Below, piece by piece: positions 53,612 through 62,177 of a stretch of 64,000 nt of DNA (positions within the stretch are counted from its first letter, which is position 1; the number at the start of each line of letters is the position of its first letter). The DNA comes from CALCKU01 sp964571595. GTDB taxonomy: Bacteria > Pseudomonadota > Alphaproteobacteria > Caulobacterales > Maricaulaceae. The DNA is taken from NCBI GenBank assembly GCA_964571595.1, contig CAZNCJ010000004.1:11586-75585 (forward strand), given 5' to 3'. A program made the position numbers and the translations under genes. Below the pieces are notes generated by a model. It saw only the letters and a list, made by a program, of their open reading frames with translations, searched no databases and was not told where the DNA came from.

Positions 53612-55546
53612 ATGTCAAACCATACTGAAAACGCCGAATTTACACTATTGGATGAACAAGAGATCGATACAGCTCTCTTAAGCGAAATTGATTTGCCAAA
53701 ACCGCTGCAAAGTAAATCAAAACCGGTTTCCAAAAAGGTGTCTAAGGTTGGACATATAAAGATCGATCGTTCGCGAGACGATTTGCTAACGGATTTCGGA
53801 AAAACGACACTCATTGATCGTTATCTTTTACCGGGCGAGAGTTTTCAGGACATGTTCGTCCGTGTCTGCCGTGCTTATGCGGATGATACGGCGCATGCTC
53901 AGCGTCTTTATGATTATATGTCACAGCTTTGGTTCATGCCCGCAACGCCCGTGCTGTCAAATGGCGGTGCTACGCGCGGTCTGCCTATTTCATGTTTTCT
54001 CAATGCGGTCGATGACAGTCTGGATTCTATTGTTCACACATGGACAGAAAATGTCTGGTTGGCGTCTAATGGCGGCGGTATCGGAACCTATTGGGGCAAA
54101 GTCCGCTCCATAGGCGAAAAGATCGGCAAAGCCGGAGAAACTTCTGGCATTATTCCTTTCATCCGCGTGATGGATAGTTTGACCCTTGCCATTTCTCAGG
54201 GCTCACTGCGCAGAGGCTCAGCCGCTGTTTATCTCGATATACATCATCCGGAAATTGATGAGTTTTTAGAAATTCGCAAACCTTCAGGTGACTTTAACCG
54301 TAAGTCTTTGAATTTACATCACGGCTTGAATATTACGGATGAATTTATGCATGCCGTACGTGATGGTAAGAAGTTTAACTTACGCAGCCCGCATACCAAT
54401 AAGGTTGTTAAGTCTGTGAATGCCAGAAAGCTATGGCAAAAAATCCTTGAAATGCGTTTGCAAACTGGTGAGCCTTATATGGTCTTTTCCGATACGGTGA
54501 ACAATTCTCTGGCCAAGCATCAGCGCGATGCCGGTTTGCGGGTTCAGCAATCTAATCTATGTGCTGAAATCATGCTGGCAACAGGTAAGGATAAATATGA
54601 CAAGCAACGCACAGCCGTTTGCTGCCTGTCTTCTGTCAATGCCGAAAAATGGGAAGAGTGGAGAACGCAGGAGAACTTTATCGAGGATATTATGCGTTTC
54701 CTTGATAATGTTTTACAGGATTTTATTGATAGTGCGCCTGAGGAAATGTCAGATGCGAAATATTCTGCCGCGCGCGAACGCTCTGTCGGATTGGGACTAA
54801 TGGGTTTCCATTCTCTCTTGCAAAGCAAAAATATAGCATTTGAAAGCCCAATGGCAAAAGTTTGGAATAATCAGATATTCTCGCATATGCGCAAAGGAGC
54901 CGATGCGGCATCTGTGAAATTAGCCGAGGAGCGCGGGGCTTGTCCTGATGCTGAGGATGCAGGTGTGATGGAGCGCTTTTCGCATAAGATGGCCGTTGCA
55001 CCAACAGCGTCTATATCCATTATTTGCGGTGGAGCTTCCGCCGGCATTGAGCCCATTCCAGCCAATGTTTACACCCACAAAACTCTTTCGGGTAGTTTCT
55101 CTGTTCGGAATAAATTCCTTGAAAATCTGCTTGAGGAAAAAGGGTTAAATACGGAAGAAGTCTGGGCTACAATTTTGGAAAATGAAGGGTCTGTTCAACA
55201 TATGACCGAATTAAGCGACGATGAAAAAGCCGTTTTCCGAACAGCATTTGAAATTGATCAGCGTTGGGTGATTGAGCACGCAGCCGACCGCGCGCCGAAA
55301 ATCTGTCAGGCGCAATCGCTCAATATTTTCATACCCGGTGATGTTGAAAAATGGGACCTGCATATGCTCCACTGGAAGGCGTGGGAAAAAGGGATTAAAT
55401 CTCTTTATTATTGCCGGTCCAAATCAGTGCAACGGGCTGCTTTTGCCGGAGCTATTGATAAAGAAGATGCTACTCTTTCTGAAATGGAGAAGAGTATGAA
55501 AGCGGCAGCAAAGACCGATTTTGAAGAGTGTATTGCCTGTCAGTAA
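53612..55546 (+). CDS. nrdA: Class I ribonucleoside-diphosphate reductase large subunit (without ATP cone)
   Basis: 644 residues. NrdA makes deoxyribonucleotides with NrdB. Visible are the substrate-site cysteine in LPISCFLNAVDDS, the active-site cysteine in NLCAEIML, the radical-transfer YYCRSKSVQ segment and the C-terminal thioredoxin-shuttle pair CIAC (Cys640, Cys643). The ~60 N-terminal residues are short and hydrophilic; the ATP-cone domain of the E. coli enzyme (761 residues) is absent, so overall activity regulation by dATP may be missing. It has its own NrdR promoter and is followed by a strong terminator. Confidence 0.96.
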   Translation: MSNHTENAEFTLLDEQEIDTALLSEIDLPKPLQSKSKPVSKKVSKVGHIKIDRSRDDLLTDFGKTTLIDRYLLPGESFQDMFVRVCRAYADDTAHAQRLYDYMSQLWFMPATPVLSNGGATRGLPISCFLNAVDDSLDSIVHTWTENVWLASNGGGIGTYWGKVRSIGEKIGKAGETSGIIPFIRVMDSLTLAISQGSLRRGSAAVYLDIHHPEIDEFLEIRKPSGDFNRKSLNLHHGLNITDEFMHAVRDGKKFNLRSPHTNKVVKSVNARKLWQKILEMRLQTGEPYMVFSDTVNNSLAKHQRDAGLRVQQSNLCAEIMLATGKDKYDKQRTAVCCLSSVNAEKWEEWRTQENFIEDIMRFLDNVLQDFIDSAPEEMSDAKYSAARERSVGLGLMGFHSLLQSKNIAFESPMAKVWNNQIFSHMRKGADAASVKLAEERGACPDAEDAGVMERFSHKMAVAPTASISIICGGASAGIEPIPANVYTHKTLSGSFSVRNKFLENLLEEKGLNTEEVWATILENEGSVQHMTELSDDEKAVFRTAFEIDQRWVIEHAADRAPKICQAQSLNIFIPGDVEKWDLHMLHWKAWEKGIKSLYYCRSKSVQRAAFAGAIDKEDATLSEMEKSMKAAAKTDFEECIACQ

Positions 55547-55558
55547 TGGGAAGTTTCT

Positions 55559-55570
55559 AATTTGGTGAAC
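55559..55570. repeat. 12-bp direct repeat, left copy
   Basis: AATTTGGTGAAC, 13 bases after the nrdA stop. An identical copy lies at 57632-57643 on the other side of the RTX-type gene. Confidence 0.7.
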
Positions 55571-55599
55571 TTCACTTTATTTGATGCGTTAAAATTATA

Positions 55600-55632
55600 A
55601 AAGGCCCGCCTCACAATGAGGCGGGTCTTTTG
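55600..55632 (+). terminator. Terminator after nrdA
   Basis: Perfect 9-bp stem CCCGCCTCA/TGAGGCGGG (55605-55613 and 55617-55625) followed by TCTTTT. It should end the nrdA transcript, so nrdB is not simply read from the same message. Confidence 0.9.
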
Positions 55633-55681
55633 ACTTTGAAGTGCCAAACGCCGAGGTTAAGGCGTTATAAGCTTATATTTT

Positions 55682-57540
55682 TTATGCAATTTCAAACACA
55701 TCAGCGACGGCGACAAATACGTCATTTGATATATCTTCAAGCTCAAGCAAGCCCGTATCAACTACGTCGTCATTTTGCGTATCCGTAATGACAGGAGCAT
55801 CGTCTTCGGCAGAGGTAAAGACAGAGACTGTCGTTGAAACTGCTGGCGCAAGCGGTGCTGGAATTGCGAGGACAAAGCCGGCATTATCAACCAGACTTTC
55901 AATATTACTTAGCGTATCCGTACCGTCCAGTGCAGACATAACCGTTAAGGTGCCGTCGCCATTATTGGTGACAGTTATATTGGCCGCAACATCTGCAAAA
56001 ATAGCCGTATCATTACCCGCGCCGCCCTCAAGCGTGTCATTGCCTGCGCCGCCTGTGAGTGTGTCATCACCAGCTCCGCCGTCCAGCACATTGGCACCTG
56101 CGTCACCCGTGAGAGTGTCATTGCCGTTAAACCCGGTCAGGTTTTCAAAATTTGTGAAGGTCTCGCTAATGACAGCGCCGCTTGGAGCTGTGTAAACGGC
56201 CGTGCCTGCGGCCAAATCCGCCACAACATCAACGCCGATACCTTNNNNNNNNNNNNNNNNNNNNNNNNNNNNNNNNNNNNNNNNNNNNNNNNNNNNNNNN
56301 NNNNNNNNNNNNNNNNNNNNNNNNNNNNNNNNNNNNNNNNNNNNCAGTCGCTGTAACACCAGCACCAATTCCGGCAAAGGAATTGGTATCTACACCCGCA
56401 CCGCCGTCAATAATGTCAGTACCGCCGCCGCCAATAAGAACGTCGTCACCCGCGCCGCCAGTCAGAGTGTCATTGCCGCCTTCACCGGTGAGTGTATCAT
56501 TACCTGCATTGCCATTGAGCACATTTGCGCCAGAATTGCCCGAAAGCGTATCATTACCCGCATTTGAACCCGTTAGGTTTTCAATAGAGATAAGTGTATC
56601 CCCACCTGTGGCTGTGGCATTCCCGCTATCATCAAGATCAACAGTAACATCTGCAGGCACAGCCGTGAATATTGCCGTATCTGATCCCTCACCACCGTCA
56701 ATAGTATCGGCCCCGCCAAAGCTATGAAAGGCGTCATCACCTGCGCCGCCTTCAAGGACGTTAATTTCATTATTGCCAAAAATAACATCGTCAAAATCTG
56801 TTCCTATGATATTTTCAATATCAATAAGGTCTTGGGTGGGCGCGCCGCCAGCAGGGGCCGGGGCATCAAGTATCGCACCGTCTTGTGATTCTGGCCCCGG
56901 ATTTGGTGTATTTAAATCAAGGTCAATATTCACGCCTTCACCTAATCCAGAAAAATCAACAGTATCAATACCTTCGCCGCCATCAATCGCGAATGTTGTG
57001 TCTGAAACAAACACATCATCACCATCAGTACCTGCGCCAGGATCTGCTGGGGGATCTGCGGGAGGATCAGCAGGCGGATCGTCAACCACAATTGCCACGA
57101 CATCGTCATCATCGTCATCACCACCAGACACGGCAATACCTATACCAATAGCGGCGGCAATAGCTGCGCCGGCACTCAGTAATGTTGAGGTTACACCACC
57201 AACTCCAGCTGACGCGCTAGATGCGGCCCAAGCTGAAATATCATCTGCAAAATTTGCGGGGACGAGGAATTGGCCATTTTGTGACGTGAAATTAGCGGCC
57301 GGCAAGCTATATGTTTGGCCGCTATCAGTTGTGATCAGTATCAGTTGTGATCAGTAAACTTCCATCTGGTTGCACCTGAGCCGAGGCGATACCCTGCAAA
57401 GAAGAGACATCCACCAGGTTAGAGCTTTGCGCCGCAGCCTCTTGTGATAATAAAAGCGTACCTGCCAAAGCGGCAAGTGTGCTTTGCGCGGCGAGCTTGC
57501 TGGACTTGTTTTTGAGTTTTTTTCTAATTGTTTTTGACAT
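55682..57540 (-). CDS. RTX-type (hemolysin-like calcium-binding) repeat protein, frameshifted and gapped
   Basis: It runs from ATG at 57540 (GGAGAGAG site) to TAA at 55682. The N-terminus looks like an export segment (QSTLAALAGTLLLSQEAAAQ), then a glycine/alanine-rich hydrophobic stretch, an Asp run and PPAD repeats, followed by two clusters of GG-x-G-x-D nonapeptides (GGAGDDTLTGGAGNDTL). A 16-bp duplication at 57323-57354 shifts the frame: without one copy, LLITTDSGQTYSLPAANFTS reads on continuously. A 100-N gap interrupts the middle. It may be exported, but no type I secretion genes are adjacent. Confidence 0.75.
56245..56344. other. Assembly gap (100 N) in the RTX-type gene
   Basis: Exactly 100 N, the usual placeholder for a gap of unknown size. 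Reading frames left and right of it differ by one, consistent with an arbitrary gap length. Repeats in the gene explain why assembly failed. Confidence 0.95.
57323..57354. repeat. 16-bp perfect tandem duplication inside the RTX-type gene
   Basis: TATCAGTTGTGATCAG occurs twice in a row (57323-57338, 57339-57354). Sixteen bases is not a multiple of three, so it breaks the frame after residue ~71. Confidence 0.95.
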
Positions 57541-57631
57541 TACTCTCTCCATATTAGGTTGTTTTGCTGAATATTAAATTCTGTGCATCGCTAACATTCA
57601 GAAAACGGAAAGTGACCTCACGTCTCTTCCC

Positions 57632-57643
57632 AATTTGGTGAAC
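57632..57643. repeat. 12-bp direct repeat, right copy
   Basis: AATTTGGTGAAC identical to 55559-55570, bracketing the RTX-type gene. Confidence 0.7.
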
Positions 57644-57890
57644 AGAATGTTATTTGTAGATAAAAGCGGTTTGTGTGATCAGGCTAATAGGAGATTAAAA
57701 ATCTAAAATTATGACGAAATTTCGTTGAAGAGAAGGTCGAAAAACAATTCAGACCGGCGAAATGTTTATTTTATTAAAGCGTTTCACAGTGGCATAGGGG
57801 ACTATGGTCTGGTTGAGATGGTTTGTTGTATAAATGTCACGTACAGGTCGTAAAACGGAAAATGTCTATCATTTAGTAGGTTTCTCAATG

Positions 57891-57905
57891 TTAAAGGTTT
57901 ATTAA
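57891..57905. promoter_or_regulatory. CtrA-type box upstream of the secreted-protein gene
   Basis: Exact TTAA-N7-TTAA (TTAAAGGTTTATTAA) 115 bases before the start at 58020. Confidence 0.45.
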
Positions 57906-58019
57906 TGAGTCATTTAGGATTTATTAGTATAATGAATAGGATGTGTGTTTAATTTTTTGTACTCTGCCTTAGGATAGAGTGAATAAAAATCAAATACGAA
58001 TGAGAGTCGTTTAAGGTAA

Positions 58020-58681
58020 ATGAAACAGAGCATAACGCATAAGATTGTTACGCTCCCGCAAAAACGGAGCCTGACTGCCCGTGCAAAGGCAGGCCTGAAG
58101 GCATGTGCCTTACTTGGACTTGGCTCTATTTGTTTTTCTATACCCGTCACGGCTCAAACCGCGCCATCTACTTTAGAGAGATCACCTTTGAGCGTAGTTG
58201 TGGGGCAAACGGATAGTTTTGACGGCTTAAACCTGAATCTTGAACAAAATGATGGATTAAATTTTGTAGGGTTGAGTCCGACATTACGGCGGGCGGTTAC
58301 CGAGCTTCCAACCGATACGACCCGTCTCTTTAATCTCGATGAGAGCGATATAGGCTGTTTTGAAGCGGATTCTATTTGTTTAACTGAAGGTCGGGATATT
58401 AACCGCCTGGATCTGGCTTATTCAAAGCCGAATTTTTTAAGTTTGAACGATAAGGGCTTGGGCCTAGAGCTTACCCCCAGTGCATCGGTTCATTTAAATG
58501 ATGATAGTCAAAGTGCGGTTGTGGGCGCTTTATTACGTATTGGCGACGGGCTTGACGAAAGCACGCGCTTAAACAAAAATACATGGTATTTCTTTGCTGG
58601 TGCTGATGCTGAGGCGGTTAATTTCCGCCCGAACGGGACGTCACAGCTCACACGCGGTAACTTTAATCTCCAAGACCGTGT
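58020..58681 (+). CDS. Secreted or outer-membrane protein, unrecognised (cut by gap)
   Basis: 220 residues visible. A long basic N-terminus and a signal-type core (ACALLGLGSICFSIPVTAQ) are followed by alternating strand-like segments such as GLELTPSASVHLNDDSQSAV and NTWYFFAGADAEAVNF, consistent with a beta-barrel or periplasmic protein. I do not recognise the family. The rest is missing in the N gap; the apparent fusion to nrdB across the gap is an artefact. It may be linked with the CtrA box at 57891. Confidence 0.65.
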
Positions 58682-58781
58682 NNNNNNNNNNNNNNNNNNN
58701 NNNNNNNNNNNNNNNNNNNNNNNNNNNNNNNNNNNNNNNNNNNNNNNNNNNNNNNNNNNNNNNNNNNNNNNNNNNNNNNNN
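58682..58781. other. Assembly gap (100 N) between the secreted-protein gene and nrdB
   Basis: Exactly 100 N, placeholder length. The 3' end of the secreted-protein gene and the upstream part of the nrdB promoter are lost here; more genes could lie in the real gap. Confidence 0.95.
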
Positions 58782-58797
58782 CATCTATATATAGTCA
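58782..58797 (+). promoter_or_regulatory. NrdR-type box upstream of nrdB
   Basis: The core CTATATATAG (58785-58794) fits CwAtATaTwG perfectly, at the very edge of the gap and ~42 bases before the nrdB start. A second box 31 bp upstream would lie inside the gap. Confidence 0.6.
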
Positions 58798-58838
58798 TAT
58801 ATGTAGAGACTACGCCTTTAAACATCGGGGGATTGAAC

Positions 58839-59885
58839 ATGGGAAAACTTGACTTTCTAGAAGAGCCAAAATCGGGGCTTTTACGCCCATCGCATAGTTA
58901 TAAGCCCTTTCGTTATCCTTGGGCCTATGATTACTGGCAGAAACAGCAACAAGTTCACTGGATGCCAGAAGAAGTGCCGCTCGGAGAAGATTGTAAAGAC
59001 TGGGCGACGAAACTAAATGATTATGAGCGTAATTTGCTTACGCAAATCTTCCGGTTTTTCACACAATCCGATGTCGAGGTTGGCGGCAATTATATGGAAA
59101 ACTATATGCCGCTTTTCAAGCCTGTCGAAGTCAGAATGATGCTGGCGGCATTTTCGAATATGGAAACAATCCATATTGCGGCATATGCCCTATTGCTTGA
59201 GACAATTGGCATGCCTGATAGTGAGTTTTCTGCCTTTATGGAATATGAAGAAATGGCGGCCAAGCATGATTATCTGGGGCAGTTCGGTGTCGACACAGAT
59301 GCTGATATTTTAACCTCAATGGCTGTCTTTGGAGGCTTTACGGAGGGCTTGCAGCTCTTTGCCAGTTTCGCCATGTTGATGAATTTTCCACGCTTGAATA
59401 AAATGAAGGGTATGGGCCAAATCGTGTCATGGTCTGTGCGGGATGAAAGCCTGCATTGTGAAGGGATGATAAAATTGTTCCATACATTTGCCAAGGAAAC
59501 TGGCGCGCTGACCCCGACTGTGGGTGATAATATAATTGATTGTTGTAAAACCGTAGTTGGTTTGGAGGACAAATTTATTGATTTGGCTTTTAAAATGGGC
59601 CCGGTTGAGGGCATGACCCCGGATGATATTAAGCGCTATATTCGCTATATTGCGGACTGGCGTCTAAAGCAATTGGGCTTACCGACTATATACGGAATAG
59701 AACATCACCCCTTACCGTGGCTGACTGAAATGCTTAACGGTGTTGAGCACGCAAATTTCTTTGAAGCCCGCGCCACGGAATATTCCAAGGGCGCCACCAA
59801 AGGCGATTGGCACGGGGCCGACGGTGTTTGGAAAGAATTTGAAAATATTCAAAAACAAAAAACTCTCGAAAAAACAGAAGGTTAA
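58839..59885 (+). CDS. nrdB: Class I ribonucleoside-diphosphate reductase small subunit
   Basis: 348 residues. The diiron ligands and radical site are visible: Asp78 (TQSDVEVGG), Glu109 and His112 with Tyr116 in METIHIAAYALLL, then Glu in FTEGLQLFASF and the Glu/His pair in VRDESLHCEGM. The tyrosyl-radical type (class Ia-like) is therefore intact. No ATP cone is present at its N-terminus. CGGGGGATT precedes the ATG. nrdA is normally adjacent, but here lies ~3.3 kb upstream. Confidence 0.96.
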   Translation: MGKLDFLEEPKSGLLRPSHSYKPFRYPWAYDYWQKQQQVHWMPEEVPLGEDCKDWATKLNDYERNLLTQIFRFFTQSDVEVGGNYMENYMPLFKPVEVRMMLAAFSNMETIHIAAYALLLETIGMPDSEFSAFMEYEEMAAKHDYLGQFGVDTDADILTSMAVFGGFTEGLQLFASFAMLMNFPRLNKMKGMGQIVSWSVRDESLHCEGMIKLFHTFAKETGALTPTVGDNIIDCCKTVVGLEDKFIDLAFKMGPVEGMTPDDIKRYIRYIADWRLKQLGLPTIYGIEHHPLPWLTEMLNGVEHANFFEARATEYSKGATKGDWHGADGVWKEFENIQKQKTLEKTEG

Positions 59886-59895
59886 CGGATTAAAA

Positions 59896-59935
59896 GCCAA
59901 GGGGCTAAATGCCCCTTGAGATAATCTTTAATTTT
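59896..59935 (+). terminator. Probable terminator after nrdB
   Basis: Stem CAAGGGGC/GCCCCTTG (59898-59905, 59911-59918) with a 5-base loop; only a broken T-rich tract follows, so efficiency is uncertain. Confidence 0.55.
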
Positions 59936-59951
59936 GCTTTAGACTGCGTAT

Positions 59952-60731
59952 ATGGAACGTCTCTATAAATTTGATAACATTGTAAATTTTAGAGATTTTG
60001 GCGGTTATGCGACCTATGATGGCCGTCAGCTAAAGCCGGCGAAATTATTTCGGTCTGCGAATTTCCACCGATCAAACCTGACGGACCTTTCGCGTTTAGC
60101 CCGGCTAGATATTCGTTTATTAGTCGATTTAAGATATGCGCCAGAGCGCGCCAAACAACCTAATAAATGGCCTGAGGAAAGTCAGACCAGAGTACTCCCT
60201 TTTGAGGATATTGGTGGATTGCGCGATCCTGATATTGCCCCGCATGAGGCTTTTACAAAAAATGATTTACGTGAGGCAGAAGATGCCCGTAATTATATGA
60301 TAAAATCCTATACGGCGCGCCCCAGTGATCCGGGCTTTGTGTCGATATTTTCCCAAACCCTCAAACATATGGCAGAGACGGGCGATAATATCGTCATACA
60401 TTGCGCGGCTGGTAAAGATAGAACTGGGACGCTCGCAGCGATCATACACTCGGCTTTAGGTGTCGATAGTGAAACGATTATGCAAGATTATATGCTCACA
60501 ATGAAGGCTGTGGATATTGAGAGTTTTCTTAAGCCCGCAGCACAAATGATGGCGCAGCGCTATAATCGAGACTATAGCCTTGAGTCCCTGCGCCCCATGT
60601 TTGGTGTGGAGCCTTCATATCTAGAAAGCTCACTCGGCGCTATAGGGGATATGCAGGCCTATATTCGTGATGAATTAGAGATTTCCGAAGCAGAACTTCG
60701 TGCATTGCGCGCGCAGTATTTAAGCGCTTAG
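59952..60731 (+). CDS. Tyrosine-protein phosphatase (PTP-like, Siw14/LipA family)
   Basis: 259 residues. The phosphatase loop HCAAGKDRTG contains the catalytic cysteine Cys151 and the arginine. The start VNFRDFGGYATYDGRQLKPAKLFRS (in part: NFRDFGGYATYDG) is typical of the bacterial tyrosine phosphatase group with lipid or tyrosine phosphate substrates. Substrate not known. Its end overlaps the convergent TadE-like gene by four bases. Confidence 0.88.
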   Translation: MERLYKFDNIVNFRDFGGYATYDGRQLKPAKLFRSANFHRSNLTDLSRLARLDIRLLVDLRYAPERAKQPNKWPEESQTRVLPFEDIGGLRDPDIAPHEAFTKNDLREAEDARNYMIKSYTARPSDPGFVSIFSQTLKHMAETGDNIVIHCAAGKDRTGTLAAIIHSALGVDSETIMQDYMLTMKAVDIESFLKPAAQMMAQRYNRDYSLESLRPMFGVEPSYLESSLGAIGDMQAYIRDELEISEAELRALRAQYLSA

Positions 60732-61435
60732 CAGGTTACGATAAGTGAAGAACTGACGTTGCAGTTTTTAAACTGACTACCTGCATCATCTGGAAGACCA
60801 TTACCAAAGGGTACAAAGTTAGGATTTCGTGGAATAGTCATAATGGCATCCTCAAGCGTGATATTATCAAGGGTCCATTCCAAATGGTTACTATCTGTGT
60901 TACTGCCAAATGTTCTAAAATCATATTCAATGCGCGCGACAACTAGACCCGAAGTTTCGTTAATCAAACTTTGGTCCACACCCGCAATATCAAATTCACT
61001 GCCAAAATCCGGTCCAATACTGGCAAATCCAATTTTTTCCGCAACGGTTGGGACTGTAGCCGTACCTGTACCGGCTTGTGCGCGGTAGCTATTAAGTTCA
61101 ATTCTGACTCTACCACTGTTTATTTCTGCCTGCGAGACGCCCAATATGGAAACCGCGGCTGTCAATATATTGCCGGCATCCACCCTATCAATCGATGAAA
61201 AACGAGTCGAGAGATCAGAGGTTACTCCAGCTGCGTGTGAAACATTACGATTGGCAGAAATGGTAATAGACATGACGGTAATACCAAAATATATGCCGAA
61301 CATGACTGGCGCTATAAGAGCGAACTCAATCGCTGCTACGCCTTGATCGTCAGAGCGTAAAGCTTTGAATTTCTGGCCCAGCCTATTCATAGACTGGCAA
61401 ACGGAATTGCGTAATTTTGTTTTAAGTCTTGTCAT
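60728..61435 (-). CDS. TadE/TadG-like pseudopilin (second)
   Basis: 235 residues. A basic N-terminus and VAAIEFALIAPVMFGIYFGI, the TadE-family hydrophobic motif with conserved Glu, are followed by a ~170-residue exported domain ending in cysteines (FKNCNVSSSLIVTC). It should be a minor pilin of the Tad pilus. It starts 9 bases after the first TadE-like gene; I prefer the ATG at 61435 with an AGAGGG site over a GTG one codon earlier. Confidence 0.85.
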   Translation of the reverse strand: MTRLKTKLRNSVCQSMNRLGQKFKALRSDDQGVAAIEFALIAPVMFGIYFGITVMSITISANRNVSHAAGVTSDLSTRFSSIDRVDAGNILTAAVSILGVSQAEINSGRVRIELNSYRAQAGTGTATVPTVAEKIGFASIGPDFGSEFDIAGVDQSLINETSGLVVARIEYDFRTFGSNTDSNHLEWTLDNITLEDAIMTIPRNPNFVPFGNGLPDDAGSQFKNCNVSSSLIVTC

Positions 61436-61444
61436 CACGCCCTC

Positions 61445-62023
61445 TTAAGAACAGACATTATTGAAAGGTTCATTTCTAAAGGCCGTCGTGGCCTCAATCA
61501 GGCGAATATTGCCTGCCCGGTTTGCAAGCAATGTCAGATTACCTGGTAGGGCAAGCCGGTGGAAAAAGCGGGCTCTGGCGATAACGACGTCATTGCCGCC
61601 TGAACTTTGATAGGTACTGGCCGGAATAGTTGGCGCGGCATCCAAATCACTTGGATCCTCTGGGGGTAGGGGAGGTAAAACATTTGTCTGAAATGTACCG
61701 TCACTAGAGCGCACAAGATCAACCGTGAGTTGAGCCTGGCAATTCCCGATAGTAACCATGTTTTCACAAACTAAATCTCTAAATGTGTCCGCACTATCCC
61801 CGCAAGCTTCCTGAAAACTACCAAGACGGACATTACGACCCGCTTCACTTAAGGCATGAGATATGGATGAAGAGATGAAGAAAACGACAGCGGTTTCAAC
61901 AATCGCAAATAAAAGAGCAGAAAAGGGTAGGGCGAGTAGTGCGAATTCTATCGCCGTGCTGCCTTCTTTATTGCGTAAATATTTACGTAAGTGTCCGAAT
62001 TTCGTTAGTTTTTTATGCGTCAC
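61445..62023 (-). CDS. TadE-like pseudopilin (first)
   Basis: 192 residues. The motif GSTAIEFALLALPFSALLFAI is shown here in part (AIEFALLALPFSALLF) and is diagnostic of TadE. An extracytoplasmic domain with several cysteines follows. First gene of a two-gene operon, downstream of a perfect CtrA-type box at 62115-62129. These pseudopilins are needed for Flp pilus assembly with CpaA prepilin peptidase. Confidence 0.88.
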   Translation of the reverse strand: MTHKKLTKFGHLRKYLRNKEGSTAIEFALLALPFSALLFAIVETAVVFFISSSISHALSEAGRNVRLGSFQEACGDSADTFRDLVCENMVTIGNCQAQLTVDLVRSSDGTFQTNVLPPLPPEDPSDLDAAPTIPASTYQSSGGNDVVIARARFFHRLALPGNLTLLANRAGNIRLIEATTAFRNEPFNNVCS

Positions 62024-62114
62024 GACTATCCCGTCCTGTCTTAAACAAGCCCGTCAGCTGGCCTAGTGTGACAATATAGGGTGGAAATATTTAATATCTG
62101 ACGAAAAAAGACCG

Positions 62115-62129
62115 TTAATAAATGATTAA
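62115..62129 (-). promoter_or_regulatory. CtrA-type box upstream of the TadE operon
   Basis: Exact TTAA-N7-TTAA (TTAATAAATGATTAA) 92 bases before the TadE start, in a region between that gene and the CpaC-like gene. Confidence 0.6.
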
Positions 62130-62177
62130 GATATATCTCAATCTGGTCATGCTTGGCATGATAATGAATGCGGGTGA

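Larger units (their letters stand above)
57553..58019. other. Divergent intergenic region RTX gene / secreted-protein gene
   Basis: About 470 AT-rich bases. It holds the right copy of the 12-bp direct repeat (57632-57643), a palindrome ACGAAATTTCGT (57714-57725) and an exact CtrA-type TTAA-N7-TTAA box (57891-57905) ~115 bases before the secreted-protein gene. Confidence 0.6.

Noticed and set aside
55990..56560. Tandem repeats as a CRISPR or satellite array
   Set aside because: The periodicity is the 27-base codon repeat of GG-x-G-x-D nonapeptides with diverged units and no spacers.
58020..59885. A single reading frame fusing the secreted protein to NrdB
   Set aside because: The frame only continues because 100 N are read as unknown residues; NrdB has its own ATG, ribosome site and NrdR-type box after the gap.
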